From Finegoldia magna_J (lineage in GTDB: Bacteria; Bacillota; Clostridia; Tissierellales; Peptoniphilaceae), in contig NZ_NDYF01000004.1 in the NCBI RefSeq assembly GCF_002243175.1, positions 1 through 60,711 on the forward strand: a stretch of DNA of 60,711 nt, given 5' to 3'. The position numbers and the translations under genes were made by a program. Positions 25,251 through 34,317 of the stretch are shown one piece after another. The notes under the pieces are model-generated. The model saw only the letters and a list, made by a program, of their open reading frames with translations. It was not told where the DNA came from and searched no databases. The first letter of the stretch is position 1; the number at the start of each line of letters is the position of its first letter.

Positions 25251-26444
25251 ATGGGAGTAGAACCAATTAAAATCCAAGAAAATTTGTATTACTTGGGTGT
25301 GAACGACAGACAAACAGAATTTTTTGAAAATATGTGGCCGTTGCCTTATGGAGTAGCTTATAACTCTTATTTGATTACAGGCGAAAAAACTTGCTTGATG
25401 GATACTGTAAAAGTTAGCAAGAGTGATGAATTTGTAGATAATGTCAAAGCAATATTAAAGGATAGAAAATTGGACTATTTGGTAATTCATCACATTGAAC
25501 CAGATCATTCAGGATCAATTCCACAAATTTTAGATCTTTATCCAGATATAAAAATAGTTGGAAACAAGAAAACAAGATCAATGTTGAATGATTATTATGA
25601 AATTGATTCAGATCATTTCGTTGAAGTTGGAGAAGGCGATGTACTTGATTTGGGAGATAGAAAACTTACATTCTATTTGACAGCAATGGTTCACTGGCCA
25701 GAATCAATGGTAAGCTACGATGCTGAAAATAAAATTTTATTCTCACAAGATATTTTCGGTGGTTTCGGAACTAATGACGGAGCAATCTATGATGACGAAT
25801 TAGATTACGATTTAAGAAGAACAGAATTCAGAAGATACTATACAAATATCGTTGGAAAATATTCTCAAATGGCAGTACGTGCTATTAACAAATTATCTTC
25901 TTTGGAAATCAAAACAATTTGTCCAGTTCATGGTTGCATTTGGAGAAAACAACCTTCAAGAATAGTTGAAGATTACACTAAATGGGCAACTTATGAAGTA
26001 AATGAAGGAGTTGTAATAGCTTATGCATCAATGTATGGTAATACAGAATTGATGGCAGATCAACTAGCTAGATATTTGGCAGATGAAGGCGTTAGAAATA
26101 TTGAAGTGATGGATGTAAGTAAAACTCATGAATCTTATATACTTTCAAATTGTTGGGAAAAGAAATCATTAGTATTAGGATCTTGCACATACAACAACAC
26201 TGTATATCCAGTAATGAATAATTTATTGAACATTTTAAAAATGCAAAAATTAAAAAATCATGTGGTTTCTGTTTTTGGATCATTCGGATGGAGCGGTGGC
26301 GCTGTCAAAAATTTAAAAGAATTTGTTGAAGAAGGAAAATTCGAAACAACAGAAACAGTTGTTGAAGCAAAAGGTCGCATGAAAGAAGAAGACGATCAAG
26401 GCTTAAGACAAATGGCAAAAGAAATCGCAGCAAAAATTAAATAA
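25251..26444 (+). CDS. Flavodiiron protein (FprA family, O2/NO reductase)
   Basis: A 397-residue A-type flavoprotein. The N-terminal metallo-beta-lactamase-like domain has the diiron ligands HIEPDHSG (81-88), then VHWPES, SQDIFGGFG and PVHGCIW. The C-terminal flavodoxin domain begins near 260 with YASMYGNTELMADQL and includes FGSFGWSGGAVK. These enzymes reduce oxygen or nitric oxide with electrons from rubredoxin and protect anaerobes. No rubredoxin domain is fused. A strong AGGAGG precedes the ATG. Confidence 0.95.
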   Translation: MGVEPIKIQENLYYLGVNDRQTEFFENMWPLPYGVAYNSYLITGEKTCLMDTVKVSKSDEFVDNVKAILKDRKLDYLVIHHIEPDHSGSIPQILDLYPDIKIVGNKKTRSMLNDYYEIDSDHFVEVGEGDVLDLGDRKLTFYLTAMVHWPESMVSYDAENKILFSQDIFGGFGTNDGAIYDDELDYDLRRTEFRRYYTNIVGKYSQMAVRAINKLSSLEIKTICPVHGCIWRKQPSRIVEDYTKWATYEVNEGVVIAYASMYGNTELMADQLARYLADEGVRNIEVMDVSKTHESYILSNCWEKKSLVLGSCTYNNTVYPVMNNLLNILKMQKLKNHVVSVFGSFGWSGGAVKNLKEFVEEGKFETTETVVEAKGRMKEEDDQGLRQMAKEIAAKIK

Positions 26445-26452
26445 TAAATTTC

Positions 26453-26489
26453 AGAATCAATCATTAATTTGATTGGTTCTATTTTTTTT
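26453..26489 (+). terminator. Terminator after the flavodiiron gene
   Basis: AGAATCAATCA (26453-26463) pairs with TGATTGGTTCT (26470-26480), followed by a T-tract. Confidence 0.88.
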
Positions 26490-26591
26490 ATCTGACAAAA
26501 TGCGTTAAATTAATAATTATTATCAAAAAAATCCTAAAAAATGATTTTTGGTGTTATTATTGAACCAATATGGGTATAAATAGCTTAGTGG

Positions 26592-26613
26592 TTATTAGGT
26601 TAATAGCTAATAA
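26592..26613 (+). promoter_or_regulatory. Hairpin in the fhs leader
   Basis: TTATTAG (26592-26598) and CTAATAA (26607-26613) form a perfect 7-bp stem about 9 bp before the GGAGG site. It may affect fhs translation or stability. I see no known riboswitch. Confidence 0.35.
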
Positions 26614-26635
26614 ATAAAATTTGGAGGTAATGATT

Positions 26636-28294
26636 ATGGCTACAGATGTAGAAATTGCTCAAAAAGCGAAATTAGAAAAAATCAGCGTGATAGCTGAAAA
26701 AATGGGATTAACAGAAGAAGATTACGAACAATATGGTAGATATAAGGCAAAATTAGATTTAAATCTTTTTGAAAAAAATAAAGACAAAAAAGATGGGAAA
26801 TTAATTTTGATGACAAGTATTAACCCAACTCCAACAGGAGAAGGTAAAACAACTATGAATGTTGGTTTGGCAATGGGACTTAACAAAATTGGCAAAAACG
26901 CTATTTCAGTTTTAAGAGAACCATCTTTAGGACCAAACTTTGGTATGAAAGGTGGAGCTGCTGGTGGTGGATATGCACAAGTAGTTCCAATGGATGAAAT
27001 CAACATGCACTTCACAGGTGACTTCCACGCAATCACTACTGCAAATAACTTAATTTGCGCAATGATGGATAACCACATTCACCAAGGTAATGCGTTAAAC
27101 ATCGATCCAAAACAAATCTTAATTAAGAGATGTATGGACATGAACGAACGTGAATTAAGAGATATAGTTATCGGCGTTGGTTCAAAAGGTAACGGAGTTA
27201 TGCGTCAAGACGGTTTCGAAATCACTGTTGCAAGTGAAATCATGGCTATTTTATGTCTTGCAAAAGATTTGAAAGACTTAAAAGAAAGAGTTGGAAATAT
27301 TCTTATAGCTTTTGATACAGAAGGTAAACCAGTTTATGCAAAAGACGTTAAAGCTGATGGTGCTGTAGCGTTAATCATGAAAGAAGCTATCAAACCAAAC
27401 TTAGTTCAAACATTAGAACACACTCCAGCAATTATTCATGGTGGACCATTCGCCAACATTGCACACGGATGTAACTCTGTAATAGCTACAAAATTAGGAT
27501 TGAAACTTGGAGATTACGTAGTAACTGAAGCAGGTTTCGGTGCTGACTTAGGAGCAGAAAAATTCTTCGATATCAAATGTAGAAACGACTTACATCCAAA
27601 CATGGTATGTATTGTAGCTACAATCAAAGCATTAAAACATCATGGGGAAGCAGAAGACTACAAAGTTGAAAATGTAGAAGCTTTGGAAAAAGGATATGCT
27701 AACCTTAAACGTCACATTGAAAACATGAAGAAATACAAAGTTCCAGTAGTAGTAGCAATCAACAGATTTGCAAATGATACAGATGCTGAAATCAAGAAAT
27801 TAACTGAATTGGTTGAAGCAGACGGAACAAGAGCTATTTTCTGTGATGTATGGGCAGAAGGTGGCGAAGGTGCAAAAGAATTAGCAGAATACGTTGTTGA
27901 AAATACAAAAGAAGAAAACGAATTTGAATTCTTATATGACCTTGAATTGCCAATCAAAGAAAAAATTGAAAAAATTGCAAAAGAAATCTACAGAGCTGAC
28001 GGCGTAGAATTTAGTGCAAAAGCTAAGAAGAAATTAAAACAAATCAAAGAATTAGGATTAGACAATTATCCAGTATGTATGGCTAAGACTCAATACTCAT
28101 TCTCTGATAATAAAAAATTAATCGGAGCTCCAACTGGATTTACAATCACAGTAAGTGATTTCAAAATCTCAAGAGGCGCTGGATTTGTTGTTGCACTATT
28201 AGGTTCTGTAATGACAATGCCAGGTTTACCAAAAGTACCTTCAGCAGAAAACTGTGATGTTTTAGATGATGGTACAGTTGTAGGATTATTCTAG
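26636..28294 (+). CDS. fhs: Formate-tetrahydrofolate ligase
   Basis: A 552-residue enzyme joining formate to tetrahydrofolate with ATP to give 10-formyl-THF. The N-terminal ATP-binding motif TPTGEGKTT is at 65-73, followed by REPSLGPNFGMKGGAAGGGYAQV and the characteristic FTGDFHAITTANNL. ATG 26636 lies eight bases after GGAGG; the in-frame TTG 26621 and ATG 26630 are too close to that site. It sits directly upstream of the glycine cleavage operon, supplying the same one-carbon pool. Confidence 0.97.
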   Translation: MATDVEIAQKAKLEKISVIAEKMGLTEEDYEQYGRYKAKLDLNLFEKNKDKKDGKLILMTSINPTPTGEGKTTMNVGLAMGLNKIGKNAISVLREPSLGPNFGMKGGAAGGGYAQVVPMDEINMHFTGDFHAITTANNLICAMMDNHIHQGNALNIDPKQILIKRCMDMNERELRDIVIGVGSKGNGVMRQDGFEITVASEIMAILCLAKDLKDLKERVGNILIAFDTEGKPVYAKDVKADGAVALIMKEAIKPNLVQTLEHTPAIIHGGPFANIAHGCNSVIATKLGLKLGDYVVTEAGFGADLGAEKFFDIKCRNDLHPNMVCIVATIKALKHHGEAEDYKVENVEALEKGYANLKRHIENMKKYKVPVVVAINRFANDTDAEIKKLTELVEADGTRAIFCDVWAEGGEGAKELAEYVVENTKEENEFEFLYDLELPIKEKIEKIAKEIYRADGVEFSAKAKKKLKQIKELGLDNYPVCMAKTQYSFSDNKKLIGAPTGFTITVSDFKISRGAGFVVALLGSVMTMPGLPKVPSAENCDVLDDGTVVGLF

Positions 28295-28302
28295 AAAAAT
28301 TT

Positions 28303-28361
28303 AAAGCCTGAATTTGTGTAAATTTATTATGATTTATAAAAATTTTCTATAAATTCAGGCT
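28303..28361 (+). terminator. Long inverted repeat after fhs (probable terminator)
   Basis: AAGCCTGAATTT (28303-28314) and AAATTCAGGCTT (28350-28361) match perfectly over 12 bp but enclose a 35-base A/T-rich loop, and the following T-tract is poor. It is probably a terminator or a 3' stability element of the fhs mRNA. Confidence 0.55.
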
Positions 28362-28456
28362 TATTTATTATGAGAATTAATAAATTTTGTTACAAATACT
28401 AATAACTTTTATGGTACAATAGTTATGAAAAGGATTATAAGTAAAAGGAGATGCTT

Positions 28457-29551
28457 ATGAGTACAAAAAAAACTCCTCTATATGAGGAACACAAAAAATT
28501 AGGTGGAAAAGTTGTTGACTTCGCTGGTTTTTATTTGCCAGTTGATTATGAAGGATTACAACAAGAACACGAAGCAGTAAGAAACAACGTTGGTTTATTT
28601 GACGTAAGCCACATGGGTGAATTTACTGTAAAAGGCAAAGACGCTTTAAAATTCATCAATTATGTTTGCACTAATGATTACACTAAATGTGCAGATGGAC
28701 AAATCCAATATTCTTTATTATTACATGAAGATGGTGGAATGGTTGATGACTTATTAGTTTACAAAAACAACGATGAAGACTTTTTAATGGTTCCAAACGC
28801 AGCCAACACTGAAAAGGACTTCAAACATATCTCTAAATATGTAGATAAATTCGATGTTGAACTTAAAAACATCAGCGACTCTGTTGCAGAAATCGCTATT
28901 CAAGGTCCTAAGGCTGAAGAATTATTACAAAGATTAGTTGAATTCGATCTTTCAAAAATTGAATACTATCACTTTGTAAAAGACATTAAATACAAGGAAT
29001 ACGATGTATTAATTTCTAGAACTGGTTATACTGGTGAAGATGGATTCGAAGTTTATGCAACTGCAGAAGCAATTGTAGACTTATGGAATGAATTATTAGA
29101 AAAAGGAAAAGACTTAGGTGTTAAACCATGTGGTCTTGGATGTAGAGATACATTGAGATTTGAAGCAGCAATGCCTTTATATGGAAACGAACTTGCAGAT
29201 GAAGTATCTCCATTAGAAGTTGGCTTGAAATTTGCAGTTAAAATGGACAAAGACGACTTCGTTGGTAAAGCTAAAACTCAAGAAAAAGTTGATGCAGGAA
29301 TTGACAAGAAACTTATTGGTATCGAAATGCAAAGCAAACGTATTGCAAGACAAGGTGCTGAAGTTCAAAAAGACGGTAAAACTATCGGTAAAGTAACTAC
29401 AGGATACCTTTCACCAACATTTGGCGTATGTTTAGCAAATGCATTTGTAGATAAATCAGCTGTAGCATTAGGTGATGAAGTTGATGTTATTATCAGAAAC
29501 AAACCAGCTAAAGCAACAGTTGTTAAAAGAAAATTTTTGGATAGAAAATAG
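28457..29551 (+). CDS. gcvT: Glycine cleavage system T protein (aminomethyltransferase)
   Basis: A 364-residue T protein that releases ammonia from the aminomethyl-lipoyl H protein and forms methylene-THF. Typical blocks are KTPLYEEHKKLGGKVVDFAGF, NNVGLFDVSHMGEF, SRTGYTGEDGFEVY and the C-terminal RIARQGAEV. ATG 28457 lies six bases after AAAGGAG; the in-frame ATG at 28451 touches that site. It is the first gene of gcvT-H-PA-PB-lpdA. Confidence 0.97.
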   Translation: MSTKKTPLYEEHKKLGGKVVDFAGFYLPVDYEGLQQEHEAVRNNVGLFDVSHMGEFTVKGKDALKFINYVCTNDYTKCADGQIQYSLLLHEDGGMVDDLLVYKNNDEDFLMVPNAANTEKDFKHISKYVDKFDVELKNISDSVAEIAIQGPKAEELLQRLVEFDLSKIEYYHFVKDIKYKEYDVLISRTGYTGEDGFEVYATAEAIVDLWNELLEKGKDLGVKPCGLGCRDTLRFEAAMPLYGNELADEVSPLEVGLKFAVKMDKDDFVGKAKTQEKVDAGIDKKLIGIEMQSKRIARQGAEVQKDGKTIGKVTTGYLSPTFGVCLANAFVDKSAVALGDEVDVIIRNKPAKATVVKRKFLDRK

Positions 29552-29563
29552 GGGGAAAAGAAA

Positions 29564-29944
29564 ATGGCAGAAGTAGCAAAAGATTTATTGTACACAAAAG
29601 ATCATGAATGGATTAAAGTAGACGGAGACGTTTATGAAATTGGTCTTGCAGATTATGCACAAGACAGTTTAGGAGACATCGTATACGTTGAATTACCAGA
29701 TGTTGATGATGAAATTGATGCAGAAGAATCTGTAGCAAGTGTTGAATCTGTAAAAGCAGCATCAGAAGTTTACACTCCATTTGCTTGTACAGTTGTAGAA
29801 GCTAATGAAGAATTAGATGACGAACCAGGCAACATCAACAAAGCTCCATACGAAAGCTGGATTGCTAAGGTTAAATTTGAAGACTTCGATGAATCTAAAT
29901 TAATGACTGCTGATGAATACGAAAAATTCTTAGGAGAATTATAA
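29564..29944 (+). CDS. gcvH: Glycine cleavage system H protein (lipoyl carrier)
   Basis: A 126-residue carrier protein. The lipoylation site is K64 in ASVESVKAASEVYTP, within the usual beta-barrel, and HEWIKVDGDVYEIGLADYAQ is near the N-terminus. It shuttles the aminomethyl group among P, T and L proteins. Its stop codon overlaps the gcvPA start (TAATG). Confidence 0.97.
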   Translation: MAEVAKDLLYTKDHEWIKVDGDVYEIGLADYAQDSLGDIVYVELPDVDDEIDAEESVASVESVKAASEVYTPFACTVVEANEELDDEPGNINKAPYESWIAKVKFEDFDESKLMTADEYEKFLGEL

Positions 29945-31290
29945 TGTATCCATACATCTCAATTACTGATCAAGAAATTGAGGAAATGCTAAAAACAATT
30001 GGCATTTCCTCTACTGATGAACTTTATTCAGATATTCCTGAAAACGTTCAATTCAAAGGAGAACTTAACATACCAAAAGCAAAAAGCGAAGTTGAAGTTA
30101 GAAGATATTTCGACGAAATTTTTGCTAAGAACACATCTACTGATGATAAGGTTTGTTTCCTAGGTGGTGGAGCTTATGATAGATACGTTCCTTCTGTAAT
30201 TCCGGCAATGGCAAGCAGAAGTGAATTCTACACTTCATATACACCATACCAACCAGAAATAAGCCAAGGTACTCTTTCCTATATTTTTGAATATCAAACA
30301 ATGATGGCAAACCTTACTGGTATGCCAATATCAAACGCTTCTTTATACGATGGTGGAACAGCTATCACAGAAGCAGCTTTGATGACTATCCAAAAGTCCA
30401 AAAAATCAAAAATTCTATGCGCTAATACAGTTAGCCCTTCAGCAAAAGAAATCTTGTTGACTTATTGTCACGATAGAAAGGTTGAAGTAGAATTTATCCC
30501 AATGAAAGATTTACTAACAGATATGGACGAATTGGAAAAAATGATGACTGACGAAGTTGGTACAGTTATCGTTCAATCTCCAAACTATTACGGATATATC
30601 GAAGATGTAAAAAAATATGAAGAGTTAACTCACTCTATAAAGAAAAACTACTTGATAATGTCAGCAGATCCTATGAGTTTAGGTTTGTTAAAGAAACCAT
30701 CTGAATATAATGTTGACGTTGTTGTAGGTGAAGCTCAACAATTCGGAGTAAACTTACAATATGGTGGACCTTATTTAGGATATATGTGCTTTACTGATGA
30801 ATTTGTTAGAAAATTCCCTGGCCGTGTTGTAGGACAAACTACTGATGAAGACGGTAAGAGATCATTTGTTTTAACACTTTCAGCAAGAGAACAACACATT
30901 AAACGTGATAGAGCAACTTCAAATATCTGTTCAAACCAAGGTGTTAACTTACTTGCAGCAAGTATTTATTTATCACTTTTAGGTAAAGCTGGTATTAAAG
31001 AAGTAGCAACTCAATCATTACAAAAAGCTCACTATCTATTTGAAGAATTAAAGAAAATAGACAAAGTTAAAGTTCTTAGTGAAAAACCATTCTTTGATGA
31101 ATTCACTATCGGTTTTGACAAAGACACTGAAGAAGTTAAGAAAGCATTATTTGACAAAGGATTCTTAGCTGGAATTAGCATTAAAGAAGCTACAGATGGA
31201 TGTGGCAATGGTTTAATTATTGCTGTAACAGAAAAGAGAACAAAAGAAGAAATGGACAATTTTGTAGCAGCAGTTAAGGAGGTATTATAA
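29944..31290 (+). CDS. gcvPA: Glycine dehydrogenase (decarboxylating) subunit 1
   Basis: A 448-residue alpha subunit of the split P protein. Typical segments are FLGGGAYDRYVPSVIPAMA, YTPYQPEISQGTLSYIFEYQ and NLTGMPISNASLYDGGTA. It lacks the PLP lysine, which lies in the partner subunit. The complex decarboxylates glycine, or forms it from CO2 when run in reverse. It overlaps gcvH by one base, and gcvPB follows after 1 bp. Confidence 0.97.
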   Translation: MYPYISITDQEIEEMLKTIGISSTDELYSDIPENVQFKGELNIPKAKSEVEVRRYFDEIFAKNTSTDDKVCFLGGGAYDRYVPSVIPAMASRSEFYTSYTPYQPEISQGTLSYIFEYQTMMANLTGMPISNASLYDGGTAITEAALMTIQKSKKSKILCANTVSPSAKEILLTYCHDRKVEVEFIPMKDLLTDMDELEKMMTDEVGTVIVQSPNYYGYIEDVKKYEELTHSIKKNYLIMSADPMSLGLLKKPSEYNVDVVVGEAQQFGVNLQYGGPYLGYMCFTDEFVRKFPGRVVGQTTDEDGKRSFVLTLSAREQHIKRDRATSNICSNQGVNLLAASIYLSLLGKAGIKEVATQSLQKAHYLFEELKKIDKVKVLSEKPFFDEFTIGFDKDTEEVKKALFDKGFLAGISIKEATDGCGNGLIIAVTEKRTKEEMDNFVAAVKEVL

Positions 31291-31291
31291 T

Positions 31292-32746
31292 ATGGCTTAT
31301 AACAAGTTAATATTTGAATTATCACAACCAGGTAGAACTGGATATAAACTTCCTGAATTAGACGTAGAAGAAAAAGATAACTTAATTCCAGAAGAATTTT
31401 TATCAAATGAAGAATTAGATTTACCAGAAGTTAGTGAAGTTGACGTAGTTCGTCACTATACTAATCTTTCAACTCTAAACTTCGGCGTAGATACAGGTAT
31501 GTATCCATTAGGATCTTGTACAATGAAGTACAACCCTAAAATAAATGAAGAAATTATAGCAAATCCAAAACTTGCGCGTCTTCACCCAAAACAAGATGAC
31601 TACCAAGTTCAAGGTGCGTTGGAAGCAATGTACACTTTACAAAAATCATTATGCGAAATCTCTGCAATGGATTATATGACATTACAACCAGCAGCAGGTG
31701 CTCATGGTGAAATCACTGCTATTACAATCTTCAAGAAATACCACGAAGTTAATGGTAATTCTGAAAAGAATGAAATCATAGTTCCAGATTCAGCCCACGG
31801 TACTAACCCAGCAACAGCTGCAATGGCTGGATACAAAGTAGTAGAAGTTAAATCAAACGCAAATGGTGTAGTTGACGTTGAAGACTTAAGAAAAGTTGTA
31901 AACGAAAAAACTGCTGGTTTGATGTTAACTAACCCTAACACTTTAGGTTTATTTGAAACTAAAATCAAAGAAATCGCTGAAATAGTTCACGAAGCTGGCG
32001 GATTACTATACTACGATGGAGCAAATGCTAACGCTATTTTAGGACATGCTAGACCAGGGGACATGGGATTCGATGCAATCCACTTCAATGTTCACAAAAC
32101 ATTCTCTACACCACACGGTGGTGGAGGTCCAGGTGCAGGTCCTGTAGGTGTTAAGAAATTCTTAAGAGATTATTTACCAAAACCAATCGTTGAAAAAGAC
32201 GGAGATAAATATTTCTTAGATTACAGCATGAAACATTCTATCGGTAGAATGAAAGACTTCCAAGGTCACTTCGGAATTTTAATGAGAGCGCTGACTTATA
32301 TCCTAACTATGGGTAGTGACGGATTGAAGTGTGCATCTACTACAGCAGTATTAAATGCAAACTATCTACAAGCTCAATTAAAAGACGATTACAACTTACC
32401 ACACGACTTCATCTGTAAACACGAATTCGTATTAGGTGGATTAAAGGATGATTGCGATGGACAAGTTAAGACATTGGATGTAGCTAAGAGACTGTTAGAT
32501 ATGGGATTCCATCCACCAACAGTATACTTCCCATTAATCGTTCACGAAGCATTAATGGTAGAACCTACTGAAACTGAACCAAAACAAACTCTTGACGAAT
32601 TCGTAGCTGCAATGAAACAAATTGCACAAGAAGCAAGAGAAAATAAAGATATATTATTAGAAGCTCCTATTACAACTGTTGTTAGAAGACCAGATGAAAC
32701 AGAAGCTGCTAAGAAGTTAATATTGACTTACAAAAAAGGAGAATAA
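31292..32746 (+). CDS. gcvPB: Glycine dehydrogenase (decarboxylating) subunit 2
   Basis: A 484-residue beta subunit carrying the PLP Schiff-base lysine K269 in HFNVHKTFSTPHGGGGPGAG. Other family blocks are PLGSCTMKYNPKINEE, QPAAGAHGE and DSAHGTNPATAAMAG. It works as a heterotetramer with GcvPA. lpdA overlaps its stop codon (TAATG). Confidence 0.97.
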   Translation: MAYNKLIFELSQPGRTGYKLPELDVEEKDNLIPEEFLSNEELDLPEVSEVDVVRHYTNLSTLNFGVDTGMYPLGSCTMKYNPKINEEIIANPKLARLHPKQDDYQVQGALEAMYTLQKSLCEISAMDYMTLQPAAGAHGEITAITIFKKYHEVNGNSEKNEIIVPDSAHGTNPATAAMAGYKVVEVKSNANGVVDVEDLRKVVNEKTAGLMLTNPNTLGLFETKIKEIAEIVHEAGGLLYYDGANANAILGHARPGDMGFDAIHFNVHKTFSTPHGGGGPGAGPVGVKKFLRDYLPKPIVEKDGDKYFLDYSMKHSIGRMKDFQGHFGILMRALTYILTMGSDGLKCASTTAVLNANYLQAQLKDDYNLPHDFICKHEFVLGGLKDDCDGQVKTLDVAKRLLDMGFHPPTVYFPLIVHEALMVEPTETEPKQTLDEFVAAMKQIAQEARENKDILLEAPITTVVRRPDETEAAKKLILTYKKGE

Positions 32747-34155
32747 TGACTAAAGATATCATTATTATCGGCGCTGGACCTGGTGGCTATGAAACAGCCA
32801 TCAGGGCATGCCAGCTCGGTTTAAATGTAACTTTAATCGAAAAAGCAGAAGTAGGTGGTACATGTTTGAATAGAGGATGTATACCTACTAAAACTTTATG
32901 GAAAATTGCTGATTTGTACAAAGAAATTAAAGAATCAGAAACTTTTGGAATTGAAGTTAATGACCATAAATTATTAGCCGATAAAATTAAACAAAGGAAA
33001 ACGGAAATTATCGAAAGACTTAGAAGTGGTGTTGAATACCTTTTCAAAACTTACGATAATTTAACTTTTATTAGAGGAGAAGCTAGTTTTAAGGATAATA
33101 AAGCAGTTATTGTGAAGACTTTAGAAGGAGAAACTAAAGAACTTACAGCTGATAAAATTATCATAGCTACTGGATCCAAAGATTATAAGCCAACAAATAT
33201 TGAAGGCATTGACCACCCTAAAGTTTTGACATCAACTGGACTTTTGGAATTAGAAGAAATTCCAAAATCAATGGTTGTTATCGGAACTGGCGTAATAGGA
33301 ATGGAATTTGCATCAATCTATTCACAATTTGGAACTGAAGTTACTGTAGTTGGTAACAAACTGTTGAAAACTGAAGATGGCGAAATCCAAAAACGTCTAA
33401 AATCAATCTTGAAAAGCGATACTTTGAAGTTTGTAACAGGAGTATATGCTAAAAAAATTGTTGAAGAAGACGGAAGGCTTAAAATCATTAGTCAAAAAGT
33501 TGGCAAAGATAAATTCGAAGAAACTTATGCGGATTACGTTCTTGTAGCAAGTGGAAGAAGCAGCAATATAGATAATCTTGGACTTGAAAACACAGACATT
33601 AAAACTGAAAAGAACGCTATTGTTGTGGATGAAAATCTTCAAACTAATGTCGAAGGAATTTACTCCATCGGAGATTGTGTATACAAGAACACTCAACTAG
33701 CACACGTTGCAAGTAATCAAGGTAAAAATCTTGTAAGAGTTTTTTCTGGAAAAGAAAAAAATATCAACATGGATATAGTTCCAGCAGTTGTGTTTACTGT
33801 TCCTGAAATTGCATCTGTAGGATTAACTGAAGAAAAAGCAAAAGAACAAAACATAGATTATGTAACAAGCAAATTTGTGTATCAAGCTAACGGTAAGGCA
33901 TTGAGTTTGAATGCTACAGAAGGTTTTGTAAAGATAGTTGCTACAAAAGATTTATCTAAGATTTTAGGTTGTCATATAATTGGTCATGATGCATCCACAT
34001 TAATACACTTTGCAGCAATTGCTATGAACAATAATGTTGGAGTTGAAGGTTTGTCAGCAATGATTTACGCTCACCCAACTATTAGTGAAGTGTTCATGGA
34101 TTCTGTCGAACAATTAGAAGGCTTATCTATCAATACGCCAAACCCTAACAAATAA
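32746..34155 (+). CDS. lpdA: Dihydrolipoyl dehydrogenase (L protein)
   Basis: A 469-residue FAD disulfide oxidoreductase that reoxidises dihydrolipoyl-H protein with NAD+. FAD motif GAGPGGYE begins at residue 9, the redox disulfide is C40/C45 in GGTCLNRGCIPTK, NAD motif GTGVIGMEFA is mid-protein, and the C-terminal catalytic HPTISE is present. No lipoyl domain is fused. It closes the glycine cleavage operon. Confidence 0.97.
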   Translation: MTKDIIIIGAGPGGYETAIRACQLGLNVTLIEKAEVGGTCLNRGCIPTKTLWKIADLYKEIKESETFGIEVNDHKLLADKIKQRKTEIIERLRSGVEYLFKTYDNLTFIRGEASFKDNKAVIVKTLEGETKELTADKIIIATGSKDYKPTNIEGIDHPKVLTSTGLLELEEIPKSMVVIGTGVIGMEFASIYSQFGTEVTVVGNKLLKTEDGEIQKRLKSILKSDTLKFVTGVYAKKIVEEDGRLKIISQKVGKDKFEETYADYVLVASGRSSNIDNLGLENTDIKTEKNAIVVDENLQTNVEGIYSIGDCVYKNTQLAHVASNQGKNLVRVFSGKEKNINMDIVPAVVFTVPEIASVGLTEEKAKEQNIDYVTSKFVYQANGKALSLNATEGFVKIVATKDLSKILGCHIIGHDASTLIHFAAIAMNNNVGVEGLSAMIYAHPTISEVFMDSVEQLEGLSINTPNPNK

Positions 34156-34159
34156 ATCG

Positions 34160-34206
34160 AATCCTCGTATTTAATTTCCAAGAGAAATTAATACGGGGAT
34201 TTTTTA
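34160..34206 (+). terminator. Terminator of the gcv operon
   Basis: A stem of about 18 bp (34160-34178 with 34183-34202) with a short loop and a T-tract, just after lpdA. Confidence 0.92.
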
Positions 34207-34209
34207 ATG

Positions 34210-34248
34210 TTTACAAAAAGTCAAATATAAAGTTTGATTTTTCGTAAA
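34210..34248. promoter_or_regulatory. Dyad upstream of htrA
   Basis: TTTACAAAAAGTCAAA and TTTGATTTTTCGTAAA form a 16-position dyad with one mismatch and one G-T around a seven-base centre. It comes right after the gcv terminator and about 70 bp before the htrA start, so a regulator site is plausible. It could also be a second terminator-like hairpin. Confidence 0.4.
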
Positions 34249-34317
34249 CTTTAGCGACGTTTTACTCACAGTTCAAACACATTTGCTTGATAAAGTATAA
34301 AATATGGAGGTGTAGAT

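Noticed and set aside
28295..28456. Glycine riboswitch upstream of gcvT
   Set aside because: Searched for because of the operon's function, but the conserved tandem aptamer core is not present in the 160-bp gap.
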